A program made the position numbers and the translations under genes. The notes below the pieces were generated by a model, which did no database searches, was not told the origin of the DNA, and saw only the letters and a program-made list of their open reading frames with translations. 64,000 bases of DNA, taken from NCBI GenBank assembly GCA_013397115.1, contig VWZW01004136.1, positions 1,545,913-1,609,912 on the forward strand, written 5' to 3'. The number at the start of each line of letters is the position of its first letter. Position 1 is the stretch's first letter. Below, piece after piece: positions 1 to 12,260 of the stretch. This DNA comes from Edolisoma coerulescens. Taxonomy: Eukaryota > Chordata > Aves > Passeriformes > Campephagidae.

Positions 1-531
1 TTCCTTTCTACATGCCTGCTAGTAAAGTAAAAAGAAGTAAAGTACCGGTAGCAGGATGTGTCCTGATGAGCATCTCCTCAGCAGTGGGTCTCTTGCTGCT
101 GTGAGGCTGTCCCACGGCGGCTCGTCCAAAACCCCTGTGCCACATCAGAGATGCTGCAGCAGCCCTGAGTGCCAAGCCATGGGGCTGAGCTGAGTGTCTG
201 CTCACAGGGCAGCCACATGCATGTGCTGAGACCTAAATAACAACCTGTGTCATTTGACAGGGATGTACTGTGAGCACTGTGTTCATCCTGGCAACTTTTG
301 GTTAGTCTTTAAAATGATCCTTCCTGCCAGTACATTCCTACAGTCCTGGTGCAGCATTGCTGCCAGGCTTTCATTCCTGAGTCAATCTGCTTCCTCATCC
401 CATCTGCCCCCATGCCATCCAGGGACAGATGCAGCTGGCTGGCAAGGCAGGGCACAGGTGCTCAGGAGTGTGATCTGAGAAATGCAGTCCCAGGCCAGAA
501 GCAGAGACTGCTTGCTCTACTGGAATGCTTC

Positions 532-550
532 ACTATTTTTTTTTTTTTAT
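532..550. repeat. poly(T) tract
   Basis: A run of T broken only near its 5' edge, followed directly by the motif ATCTTAAAGTCAA. The same T-tract plus motif recurs near 1786-1805. It could be the tail of an old minus-strand retroinsertion, but no recognisable body follows it. Confidence 0.6.
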
Positions 551-671
551 CTTAAAGTCAAGTGCTCTGATATGGGAAAAGGAAACTGTGACTGAAAGAA
601 GGAAATTTTGTGCTCTGTACTTGGGTTTGTATATCTACAGTCTTTGGTCAAGTAATTACAATGTATTTACC

Positions 672-757
672 AAGTATTTGGTCAGCCCTGAGTTGGTGGG
701 CAGCTGGACTAGATGATTATTGTAGGTCTCTCCCAGCTGCACTGTTTTATTCCAAAT
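672..757 (+). mobile_element. CR1 LINE 3'-end relic (short)
   Basis: The phrase GGACTAGATGAT followed by a GTCTCTCCCAGCTGCACTG-like stretch and a TTTTATTCC end matches the terminal part of avian CR1 3' ends, which normally read as a 'ggactagatgatct...ggtcccttcc' block followed by an ATTCT-type tail. Only about 85 bases survive and they are diverged. A related LTR or a different CR1 subfamily is possible. It lies about 110 bases upstream of a second CR1 end in the same orientation. Confidence 0.55.
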
Positions 758-870
758 ATCTCCTGAGTTGTGTAGGATCTGGTAAGGAGTCAAATTCTGC
801 TATTCACTTTGGCTATAACAAATTTATTGTCTGCTAGGATGTAAGTGCTTAAAGCCCCTGCAGCTTCAGA

Positions 871-1034
871 GTTGCCTGGAGAATCTGTGGATGCCCCATC
901 CCTGGCGGTGCTTGAGTCCAGGCTGGATGGGCTTGGAGCAGGCTGGGCTAGCGGAAGGTGTCCCTGCCCGTGGCAGGTGGGCTGGAACTAGATGAGCTTT
1001 AAGGTCCCTTCCCACCCAAACCATTCTATGATTC
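871..1034 (+). mobile_element. CR1 LINE 3'-end fragment
   Basis: About 160 bases show the ordered hallmarks of the avian CR1 3' terminus. These are a GTTGCCTGGAGAA-type start, GGATGCCCCATCCCTGG, GGCTGGATGGGCTTGGAGCA, GTGTCCCTGCCCGTGGCAGG, GGAACTAGATGAGCTTTAAG, and the terminal CCATTCTATGATTC. CR1 copies are usually 5'-truncated, as this one is; it is far too short to code for the reverse transcriptase. It sits on the + strand in the presumed intron 1 of PLPPR5, in sense orientation. Confidence 0.93.
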
Positions 1035-1750
1035 ACAGGTAATACAGGAATTGTAGGAAACCTGTAGAGGAATCCAGCAACTTTTCTGTAGGATGAGAAG
1101 AGCTGCTTCTTTTCCCTTTTTCCAGCTGGTTTCCTAACCTTTATGTAGATTCCATGAAATGAAGATACATTATAATGTTGGTTTTCCATGGATTATCTCT
1201 AAGGGGTATTAGCACTGTTTCTAAACTGCCAAATCTGTAATTTATGAGTTCTTCCACTGGAAAATTTTGAGGACCCAAAGAGTTTGTTTTGTTTAGTTTG
1301 TTTTTAAAAAAGTGCTGAAAACAACTGCAGCTTAACATATAATAAAATATATGGTCCCTTCCAGTGTTAGACTTTTATTTGTTGAAGGTCTCCTAAATCA
1401 TACTTTTAGGCACAGGTAAAGTAATGACTTGAGTGAGTAGATGTGTTTGCATAAGGAGCATTAGGCACACGAGCAGTAAAATCTTAAAAAATGTAGATGA
1501 GGTGGAAATTGCAATCAGAAGGGTGGAAAAACCCTAAGTGTGAGATTTTTTGAGGGAAGACTGAGACTTGGGCAGAGGCAGTGCCCCTGTGGGCTCCCTA
1601 CTTCCCCTTTGCCTTGGTGACTCAGGTTTGAAAGAGTACTGCTGGCTCTGTGCTCCCATCCTTTTACTGTCCATAGCAGTAATATCCTGAAATCTCTGGT
1701 ATATTGAGGAATCCTTAATACATGGTTTGGTTTTGTATTATTGTTTGGGG

Positions 1751-1792
1751 TTTTTTTTGTTTGTTTGTTTGTTTGTTTTTGTTTTGTTTTTT
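1751..1792. repeat. (GTTT)n / T-rich simple repeat
   Basis: A T8 run is followed by about five GTTT units and then GTTTT-type units, and ends in the same ATCTTAAAGTCAA motif that follows the T-tract near 550. It is a low-complexity intronic repeat likely to be length-variable. Confidence 0.85.
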
Positions 1793-2527
1793 ATCTTAAA
1801 GTCAAATGTGAAGGTGACAGGAAGTAGGCTCTTGATTTGAGTCTGTTCAAATATGTAATAAGCATAGAACTGCTAGTTGAGAGCTCCGTGCTATTTAAGC
1901 CATTTCCCAAAGTGCCAGTTCTTGCTCAGTGGGCTGGTTGCTTTTTTAAACTTGTTATGACAGATGTATCTTGGGAAATACACGTCAGTCTAATCCTTTA
2001 GCTTCCAGTAGAAATGATTTCTAGAACGGTGAGGCTAGTGTCTCATGTTTTCAGAATCTATAGAGTGATCAGTTCTGCATTAATTCTTTCTGGTAGATGT
2101 TAACAATTTTTACCTCTTTAAAATACTATGAACTTCACTCAAGGATTTTTTTAGGGATTCCACATGCTAATATGGATTACTTAAAATGTCAAAACTGTTT
2201 AAACAGTAGGTGGTATAAAATGTGTTGTACTGGACCTAAGATGTATGCTGACTATCATATAAAAGCCAGGAGGAGATACGGACACATTTTCATTAAGATA
2301 TGTAAACAGTTTTGTTATGGAAATGTTGTTTGTTTTTATTTCCAAGTAATAAATACAAGATTACAGTACTTTCCCATAAAATACACACTTCTCCTTGCCT
2401 AAGTGAATTCCTAACATATTCATATTTTCTCTGCAAACCAATTAAAGACTAATTTGTTTTAGGATAATACTTTTAATGTCATCACTGAAAAAATATTTAC
2501 CATTTAGACATGAAGTATTGCATTCTC

Positions 2528-2547
2528 TTTTTTTTTTTTTTTTTTTT
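2528..2547. repeat. T20 homopolymer
   Basis: Twenty uninterrupted T residues followed by AG. In plus orientation a T-run can mark the tail of a minus-strand retrocopy whose body would lie to the right, but the following 200 bases show no recognisable gene or repeat. It is recorded as a homopolymer only. Confidence 0.9.
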
Positions 2548-3463
2548 AGTGGACTGGAGGACTCTTTAGATTGGTACATCCCAAACAAGGAATGGATGTC
2601 AAAAATCAGACATTTTGCTTTGAGCTTAGCTTTAGTCAGTAATTTTTTCCTTTGAGGAATAAATTTGGAATCCTGGCAGTAAAAAAGACTGTGAAGTGAG
2701 AGATGCAATATCATTGTTTTTGTATCAAATTTACTGTACCCTGATGCTTAAGAAAAAACAAGATCATTCTGTGAAAATTGAAAAAGAGAAGCTACCTTTT
2801 GAAGTATCTGCACAGTTTTCCTAAGTCTTCTTTCTCCTTCACTGTTGTTGCTGCTGTCTTAATGGTTCTAGGTCTGAGTAGCTCAAGAGCAGCTGAAGAA
2901 TATGGAGAGACCTGAAAGAGATGCACCACTTGATTCCAGCACATAGATCTAGCTGATGTGACTGGACACCTCCCATCTCAGCCTTCCTTTCTGAACCTGC
3001 TAGTACCTATTTTCCTTCTGACATCTATGACTGTATGTGCTGTGGCATCAGGGACTGATCAAATTTTATCAGGCTGAGTTCTCAAAATGATCTTGGCAGA
3101 GATGCTTTTAGTTAACCTGTAGTCCACTGAAACTATTCTACTAGTGTGTAACTTAGTGCTGTACATGAAAAGGGGTTCTAGATTGTGATATCTGGGACAT
3201 CAAAATACTCTGTGGTCTGTTATAATGTGAGGAAAAGCATAATCTAGAATTAAAGTTCTAAAAATATTTTCTGTGAATTTGCTATGCCTCATGCCTGAGC
3301 TGTTTCTTCATTCCTCACCTTAGTCAGAAAAAGCCGCTACCTTCACAAGTGTTCCTTCCGTCGACTTGAGGCTGATTATTTTTCTACTTCATGGCTGGTA
3401 CCAAGTCACTTTGGCTTCTATGGACACCTTGATAGTATTGGAAAAAACTAAAGGACATTCCAC

Positions 3464-3965
3464 TTTTGTGAGACCCCACTGGAGTACTTCATCCAGCTCT
3501 GGGGCCCCCAACATAAGAATAACGTGGACCTGCTGAGTGAGTCCAGAGAAGGATCACAAAGGAGATCAAAGGGCTGGAGCACGTCAATGAAGACAGGGTG
3601 AGAGAGCTGAGGTTGTTCAGCCTGGAGAGGAGAAGGCTTTGGAAGGACCTTAGAACACCTTCCAGTACATGGAGGAGGCCTACAGGAAAGCTGGAGAGGG
3701 ACTTTTTAAAAGGGCTCATAGTGATGGGGCAAGGGGCATTGGCGTTAAACTGAAAGGGTGTGGATTTAGAATGGACATAGGAAGAAATTCTTCACTATGA
3801 GGGTGGTGAGACACTGGAACAGGTTGCCTGGAGAAAGTTTGGATTTCCCATCCCTAAAATTGTTCGAGGCCAGGTTGGATGGGGCTTTGAGCAACCTGAT
3901 TGCAGGGGTGGGAACCAGATGATCTTTAAGGGTCCCTTCCAACTGTGGCCATCCTATGATTCTAA
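3464..3965 (+). mobile_element. CR1 LINE 3'-end copy, about 500 bp
   Basis: The longest transposon relic in the first half. In order it carries the CR1 blocks GTGAGACCCCACTGGAGTAC, TCTGGGGCCCCCAACATAAG, GGGCTGGAGCACGTC, GAGAGAGCTGAGGTTGTTCA, GCCTGGAGAGGAGAAGGCTT, GGAGAGGGACTTTTTAAAAG, AGGAAGAAATTCTTCACTAT, GGTTGGATGGGGCTTTGAGC and GATCTTTAAGGGTCCCTTCC, ending with CCTATGATTCTAAG. This is the end of the second open reading frame plus the 3' UTR of the element. Substitutions and small indels break the frame, so it is a dead, 5'-truncated copy. It is in sense orientation relative to PLPPR5, in the presumed intron 1. Confidence 0.96.
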
Positions 3966-6900
3966 GAATTGAACAGACTTTTCTCCTAGTCTGCTGCTCG
4001 AAGCAGAAGTGGCCTCTGTGCATCCTGAAGGAGATTGAAGTGTTTAGTCATTTCTGCCAGAAAAGAATCAAGGAAGCTCGATAAATAATGCAAGGATGAA
4101 CAGTTGCCAGCAGCTGTGTTACAGGGAAAAAAAATTCCTAAGAATATGTAGCAAGGTATTCAGGTTTTCAGTTTTATGTACAACTTACTGAGGAGGTTAG
4201 GGAAATCGCCCAGCAAAGTATGCAGTCTCTCCTAGGGCTCTTCTTCTGGGAACAGTGAACTTTTATTATGCTAGGTACCTGCAATGTATGAGCATCTCAT
4301 GATGCTGTTTTTGATAAGACAATGATAAAGCAACAGAAGATTAAAGTTTTACATCCTGACTCATATGGATTGAGTAGACTAAGCAGCCTGTGAAATCAAA
4401 TGGAAATGGTTTTATTTGCATGAGAAACTAATTAGCTAATCAAAGATAATAATTTCAGGATTGTTGAAATAGGTTATATATCAAGAAGCTAAAGCTTTTT
4501 GGCTTTATGTGCCTTTCTCTTGCTGGCACATTTGTCAGCTGTTAAAACTTTACACGACGAAGGAATTTGCCAGAATACTTTGTTTACTCTGTGATCACAT
4601 TGTTCTTGCAGGGCTCATTTGGTCCCTGTCCTCATAGCTCTGTTTCAACCTGTGTGCACAGCTGCAACTTCTTTCCTCTTCCAGAAGTTTTCTTCTTCCA
4701 TTCCCATGTGTTTGTAGGAAAGATATAAGACTTGATGCCTTTTCTTTTTTTAAAATATGCAGATGCTGGGGACTTCCGGAAGCCACTTTTTTTGGAAGGG
4801 GGAATGCCCTTTTCTGGAATGCAGGAGATGTTTAAAGCTAAGGGACAGTTTATTTCATGCTCTTCCTTTGTGAGTGGATAATTGCTTTGCAACTTTACTT
4901 AAGAATAAAAAAATAAATCACACTGTTAGATCTGCAGTAACTTTGTGTACCAGATGTCAGTATTGCCCTGTTGGGACACATAGCAAGACAAATACATGAT
5001 TTGATAGTCTGATGCTGGTTTTATCTCAGCATTAAACCACTAATCCAACAGAGCTATAACCAGGAGAAACAATTAAACATTCAGAACCACTGTGTGTTTT
5101 CTTGGGAATTCTTCTTTATCTGTCTGTCTTCCTCTTGTGGTGTGATGGCTTACATGAACAGTGCCTGCAGAAGTTATGTTTGTACTTCCAATTGAATGTA
5201 TTTCTGCTGTGCTTAGTATGCATGTGATTTACAAACACTAACAATATCGAGGCCATATGCTTCATCCTTTGATGGGCTCTCTGGAAGTAAAGTGGCAAGC
5301 AGATGTGAACAAGGCAGGCAGGGTTCTGTTTGCAACAGCTGAATGCCTGCTTGTCCTACAAACGATGCACTTATGTTTAAGTGAGAAATTGTTAATCCAA
5401 CTAATCCTGCGCGATTAAGGAATTTGTATCGACGTTTGTAATCTAAAATAGTAGGCTTGAAGTAATAATCAGTTTTTCAACTAAACAATTCTTGCTCATT
5501 GTACATCACGCAGGATTGAGATGGGTGTCTATATGAATCATAATAACTGATAGCCAAAGTAGAATTGTAAGTAGCTTTAGCTGTGTTTTTCAGCCTTAAA
5601 AGCAGAGTGATGTTTAAAAAGCTTTATATGCTCTTTCAGCATCTCTCAGATACACTCAAGTGCGTGATGGCCCAGCTTTCATCATACGTGGTTTTTATTT
5701 AGCAGAGATGTGGTAACCTCATGGGTTGCAAGTAGAAAGTCCAGCTGAAGTGGATATACCATATCTCTGGCACTCAAAAAGTTGTACATGAGCCATGGTG
5801 TTTTAATGAGGAATATCCATGGAAAACAAAGTCCTTTGTATTAACACATAGTACAACGAACATGGAGTTGGACAGTGACTAGGAAAGCAGAAGTTCTAGC
5901 ACTTGCTGTCTCTGATGGGAAAAGTGCCTTTGCTAAGATAATTCTATTTACCTGTGCATCAGAATATATTTATTCTCAATGTAAAGTGCTAAGAAATCTG
6001 GAGTAGAAAAATTACTGTATATATTAAGACTTTTTAGATTCTACTATTAGTGTAAAAAATTGTTTAGTACAGATTCAAAACTGACTCTTAATTCTGGATG
6101 CCACTTCCTGGGGTATGAGGCACCCATAAAAAAAACCTTGCTGGTTATATGGTATGAAAACTCAGGTTGTGGATTCCACTTCTGATTGCCAGTCTGGACA
6201 ACATACAGTTATTTGTAGTTCTCTGTGTGTTGCGTAAATGTATCATAAATATCCATTGTCTAATTATTATACATTGTATATTTATATGAAAATTTCATTA
6301 ACCATATGCACTTGGTAATGTACAGCCGATTATAAATGCAGTATAGCTATGTTTTAAAAATATTATTTGTCTTTTTTGGCTTATATTACTTCTTCCCTCT
6401 CGTCCATGTTGGGTTAAAGAGTATGTATGAAGGCATTCAGAGTCTTTAGTTTTCTAAATAATAATTAAGAAAAAAGCTACCAAGAATAGAAGTCAGCCTA
6501 ACAGTATCCTGTTACTCTGATTTTATTTTTTTCTTTCTCTGTATAGCATATTGAAATGCCTGTTGTTTTAGGTTGGTAGGTTTCATGCTGTCTCTAAAAA
6601 GGGTCAGTGATACATTTTTTATTTATCATTTGAATTTTGAGTAATACTATGAGGATTTCTTTGATCAATGTATAGTTTGCCTCTTTATAAATACTAGACT
6701 CAGTAAGTGGAACTCAGCTTCCCAGTATAGTTATTTTGGGTAGTAATAGGCATTTCTGTGACCTGTCTGTAGCAATTTAGGGCTCAGACATGACTGAATT
6801 AATTCTGCTCAAAGATTTCTTAATCACGGGTCAGCTGAGCTGCAGTAACCAATGACAGGAACTTGCAGCCTGTGGAGAGCATGAGGTGAAGTATTTGAGC

Positions 6901-9034
6901 TTGACCTGCTTTAAGACTCAGCCCAGGATGTTAGTTTTTTGGGTTTTACAGAGTGGGTGCACAGGCTGTCCATAACAGGACTCTGCTGAGAAGGAGGGAC
7001 CTCACAGGGTCCCACGGCTCCTGGCTGATGCCTGACCTGCCAAATGCAAATCTGTGCATAATTTCAGCTCTATGCAGAAGGACGTGTGAACATGCCCAGG
7101 CTTCGGCACATATTTAATAGTACTTTGATCATGCTTGCACAGATTGATCTTGATGTCCAGAGCCTCTCCAGTGCTCAGTTTCTGCTCCTCCTGTTCCTGT
7201 GAGGAGCGTCCTTGGACCTGTTGGGGTGTGTCAGGGCTCTGCCATGCGGCCAGGCCTGAGGCTGCTGCCATCGTGCATTCAGAGTGCGCAGACATGAGTC
7301 TGAGCATTGAGAGGCCCGGGGGAGGAACGGGCAGCTTGCGCTGCATGAGGCTGTGGGCCGTCAGCGTGCTCCGTGTGACCGGTGTGAGGACATTCCGGCT
7401 GTGAGGATGGTCCCCTTTGCCAAGTGCTCATGCTTGACTGAAGTCAGCGCTTCAGTCAGTCACAGGGACTCTTTCCAGAGCATTTAGCAAAGGCAGATGA
7501 GATCTGTAGGCAGATTGACCTTGGGGCATGCGAGTGGTTTGGGGACATCTGCAGCTGGCAGAATGAATGTAGAGAGCTGGGCTGTGAGCTTGCTCTGGCT
7601 TTGCCTTGATAAAGGGATCTGACCACTCAAGCAGGATGGACACGTAGCCTGTAATGCCTAGCTGTCAAATGGTAGTTGTGAAATTAGGTTTCTCAGTTAA
7701 GCCATAGGAGGTTTGTGCGTGAAAAGTTATACAAGAGCTAGATTGTTAATTTGTTATCTTGGTATTGCTAATGAATTATCTTGGTATTGATGGAGTTTAA
7801 TCACATGCTTCAGTGCTACTTGAAATCACAAGGCTTTCCTAAGGTGGAGTGGTGTGTGTGAGTGAGTTCGGTGCTGATGGAATCTTTTTCTGGAACCACA
7901 TTCATTTTAGTAGTCGGTACTGCAGTTTTACTCAGTATTTCTTTTGCTTCTGAATTGATTGTGATTGTTGCGTGATTAGGAGTAGATGGAAATCATAAAG
8001 CAGAGACTATTTTTTTAAAAAACTAAGGATGTTTACATATGCAAGTGTGTATGCACAATGTGCTGCCAGAAGAAGTCATGTCTACATGGTTGACTTGTAT
8101 CCAACTTGTATAGTTTAGTTCACATGTACTTTTAACCTTGAATGCCAATGGCAAAAATACAATGCCTCAAAGAATTGATTCATTTACACCAGAATACTTA
8201 AATTGTGATCACTGAATGTGTGCAAGCACCTTTCATTGCAGCATACTTTGAATTTCTCTTTGTAGTAATTTAAATTGCTACAATAATGAGATTGCATCCA
8301 ACACTGGCTAAAAACATGTGTTTGTACATTTACATAACAGTGTGTATTTTATCTAATATCCTTTATTTTCCTCACAGAGAAGGCCAAAAACCAGCTCTTA
8401 TAAAGTCTGCCTTGAAGACAGTCAATGTCAGAGCTTCACAAGATCTAAAATTTTTAAATAGACTCATTCATCCTTAGAACACTTCCCTCACCACTTGAGC
8501 TTTTTTCAAGATATTTGATAAAGCCAGCAGCATATTTACTGTTATTTTACAGATCTGTGCAAAGGAGATGATCCTTGTTAGGGTAAACCATTATGCACTA
8601 TTTCAAGAGTGGAAAGAGATACAGTCACATATTGAAGAAGAGTAGCTGGGCTTACTTCGGCCAATAGACTTTGCAATTAGTTTTCAGAATACCATTGCAT
8701 GCCTTAAAGGGCTGTTTTTATGCTCTGCTGTCTTCACAGCAAAGTATACAATCTCCCCTCTGTCTTGTAGGCATTTCCTGTACTAGGAAATTTTTGCTGA
8801 AATTTCCCACTCTTGCTGCTCCTGTTTCAGCTCATTGGCTGCTGTGTTAATGAGGGCACTTGGGACTTCCTCTTAATTCAAGCACTGCATTGTGTAAACT
8901 TCTAAACAGGGTCAGACAACATAGTGTTGCCAGCTGCACATCTGCAGCCATCTGGATTTGTGGCAGGAGCAGTAAAATAGACATTGTGTAGCAGAGTTGA
9001 AAGAGTGACAAAAGTGGTGCAAATCATATTTGCA

Positions 9035-9082
9035 GAAAACCCACCATGGGGAAACCCACCATAAAGAAAACCCACCATATTT
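9035..9082. repeat. three direct copies of a 15-17 bp unit
   Basis: The block GAAAACCCACCAT followed by a variable 3-4 base tail occurs three times head to tail (9035, 9051, 9066). The second copy has one A fewer. It is a small local tandem duplication in intron 1 with no coding sense; it is not part of a recognised repeat family. Confidence 0.85.
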
Positions 9083-12000
9083 GATCCACAGAATATACAG
9101 TACCATTATTGAAAAGGTCTTTCTACTTGTATATTTATCAAATAAAGGTAAATGGGATATGCTGCTGCTGTGCAATGTTTTGTGAAAAAGCTTGCTGGCT
9201 AATTCATTCCCATTGCATTGTTAAGAGCAGAGGTAAGTAATTATTAAAGCTTCTGGTGCTCATAAACAAGCCTCTGCCCCTACTTGTATGACTTCATTAA
9301 GATTCTGTTTCTAATAAACCTCACTTCAGTATCCTGATTTATTATAATAACATTCTTAAGGAGAAATAATTGCACACTGTGAAATTGCAGCTTTCAGGTC
9401 TGAGGAAGGAGATGCAGGGGGAATGGTCACACACTGTTTTGTATCTGGGCTTGATGTTTGAGGTGAGGCTAGAAGAGGGACTTCTGACCTCTTTTCTTTT
9501 GGATCCTTTCTCACTGACCAGCACCTCTAGTGACCGTTCTGGGAATAACGTCCTGACTCTGCCTGGTCGGTGAAGCTTCAAAAATTAACTTCTGTAGAGT
9601 CATTCTCTTTGACTCTGCTACTCAAGTGTCAGTAAAAGTTGCAGTCTCTACTTTTCTTGAAAGCTTTTATTTGGTCACTTGTTTCCTGGCTCTCAGGAGC
9701 ACTAGAAGTATGGATTAATACTGTCAGGATTTGTTACTGAGTAGTTTTACTGCTGGTTTTATGCTGAATGCACATGTTATGCACAAGTAACCCTAATGTG
9801 AGACAGCTCAGAGTAAGTCATAGTTTTAGACCAAATGCTTCCATGCATGGGCTTTTAAAGTGTTTTAAACTCATTTTTAATGACACCTGGATTCTTTTCA
9901 GTGATGCTTACAATGTAAAGATGTAAAGTATATTAGAACTATGACTTTAAGTTAATACGTTCAAGAGTGGGCATTACGTCTTTTGACTTATTTTTCTGAT
10001 GTATCTGACCTGTTAAACCTTTTTCTCAAATATTTGGTACTGCTTCCCTGTAAAATTGAATTGTCTTCCTAGTTTTGTTTTATTATTTTCTTGGGACAGT
10101 GTTCACAGCTAAGACCTATTTCCAGACTTTGGATGAGGTATTGCTCTTACTCTAGGGTGCCGTAGGTTTTCACAACTGATCCAGCTCCTGTTGAAGTTAG
10201 TGGGGTTATTACCTTTGATTTCAACTGGAAAAGGTTAATGACCTTAATGTATTTCATTTGTTGGCAATTATACTGTAGCCTAAGATAATGGTAAAGGAAG
10301 AGATGCTTATACAGAAGCCACTATAATTAGGAGTGGAGCTACTTACATGATTTCAAAGAGAGCTATTTTATTGTGAAGATGATTTTTAAAAAAAAGTTCA
10401 GAATTATTATTTTGAGCTACTTAAATTTATCATTATGAATCAAATACTAGTTGATAATAATAAACGTAAGTAATAAACCAGTTGTGTATGTGTTTTGTAG
10501 ACATACATTTTGCCACAAAAATCCAGAAGGCAATTTTTGTGGAACCTTACAGGTATTAATCTTATGTACAGCATGTTTTTCTCATAGCTCTATTAAAACA
10601 CTTATACTGTTACAGTGTTTGGTCCTCCATTTTCCATTGTTTGATGGCAATGGCAATTCAGTGAAAGTGGCTTTCCTTGAACTGATCTCAGGAATAATAT
10701 ATCTGCAAAATGTGTCTGGCCTTGAGTAGAAGTGAGCTAGAAGTAAGACAGTGGAAAATGCAGGAAATACAGATATTCTCCTTCTTCTGAGCCTCTGAGA
10801 ACAGTTGGCTACAGTCATATACTGACTGTAAAACCACTACTTTGTGACCAGAATCTTTAAGAGATGCCTTTTATGTGATCAGATTTTATTCAAACAGGGA
10901 TGAAAGACCGTTTATGTTGAATTTTGCAATTGAATGTTCATCCTGGGTAGAAAAGCGCAGTTGCGTAGATCACCTAAGGCTTAAAATATAAAGTAACGTT
11001 GCTGTTGGAAATGATCATTGGTATGGGTGTCATAAGCACTGGTATTGTGTTTATCAAGGAATCATATTTTCAGTATGCACAGAAGAGTTAGGACGCCAAT
11101 CTCCCTCAGCAGACAGAACAATGTACAGTTTTCTTGGGCAGGGAAAAAACAAAGGGGTTCAGCAAGGCCAGGTAATAAAGAACCACAGTTTTTTCCACAT
11201 GTGCCACTTGAAGTCCAATGGAAGACTTCCTTGATACAGCTGAATGCAGAGATGAATATATGAAATTCATCTTCTAATAGAGAAGATAAATCATAGCGCT
11301 TTGAACATTTTGGTTTTCCTTCACAAATATCACAGTATTTAAAGGGTTGAAGTTAAGAGCCTGAGAAAAATGAAAAATTTTGATGTAGAATTATTTTTCA
11401 AACTCCTTAATGAAATAATTATATTTAACAGCAACCTTTTTCAAGTTTCAATCAGAGGTCAGGAGACTAAAATTAATTGATCTCTAATCATATTACAACT
11501 CATTTTCCTAAGGAGGTGTGTTTGTAGTGGAGTTTGGAAACCTTGCATAATGGCATCCTTGGTTTTGTAAAAAGAAAATGAGAACAATTTAAAAACTGTA
11601 AGAATTTCCTATGATAAGAACCTTATCTGGAGTATTTGAGCCTAAAGTAACTTCACAGTTTGAAATGTGAATTTATGCCTTTAGAAGGCAGTTTTGAATT
11701 CATTTTTCTCTCTTCCCCTCACCATTTACTAGGGTTTTTTTTTAGATGTAGAGATTTTCCCTAGATTAACATTTTTTTCCTAGTTTTTGGATACTGTTTT
11801 TTAAAATTAGAAATGCTTGATGCATGGGAAAGAATTCTCATGAATGTTTCTTATCTACTGCCTCTTGCAATGTGTTCAGCAAGAATCCTCGTGTCAGTAT
11901 TGTAAAACTGTGCCAAACATTTAAACATTTAGATAGTTTTAGAGCCAGGTGCCAGACACTTACTTGGCCCCCAGGTTGCCACACTGGCATTCCTGAGCGT

Positions 12001-12099
12001 GCTTCCCTCGTGTCCTGGCCATCTCTAATGGCCTGGAGAACTGCAGTGCAGAGCAGCTGCGTGTTCTTCATCTCCCGGTGATACCAGAGGTCAGCAGAC

Positions 12100-12260
12100 A
12101 CGGGCAGGAGCTGTGATGGCAAACACAGTGGGTGTGGCGCGCTCAGTGCAGAGCGCAGTGCGGAGGTGGAGCCCGGCAGGGCGGGCACAGCCCATGGGCT
12201 GCGTGCTCCATGCCCTGCCTCGCTCCCGGAGCATCGAGTGCCATGCAAGGCCTTGCTCTC
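12100..12260. other. isolated GC- and CpG-rich pocket in intron 1
   Basis: In an otherwise AT-rich intron these roughly 160 bases are GC-rich and hold about a dozen CpG dinucleotides, for example around GTGGCGCGCTCAGTGC, CAGTGCGGAGG, GCCCGGCAGGGCGGG and CTCGCTCCCGGAGCATCG. Overlapping open frames exist on both strands, which is expected of stop-poor GC-rich DNA; none resembles a known protein or has convincing splice sites. It may be a regulatory element or an unmethylated CpG spot; function is unproven. Confidence 0.5.

Noticed and set aside
2528..2714. T20 tract as the tail of a minus-strand processed retrocopy
   Set aside because: The adjacent sequence shows no known gene or repeat and no polyadenylation hexamer in the expected place; the short open frame simply reads lysines through the homopolymer.
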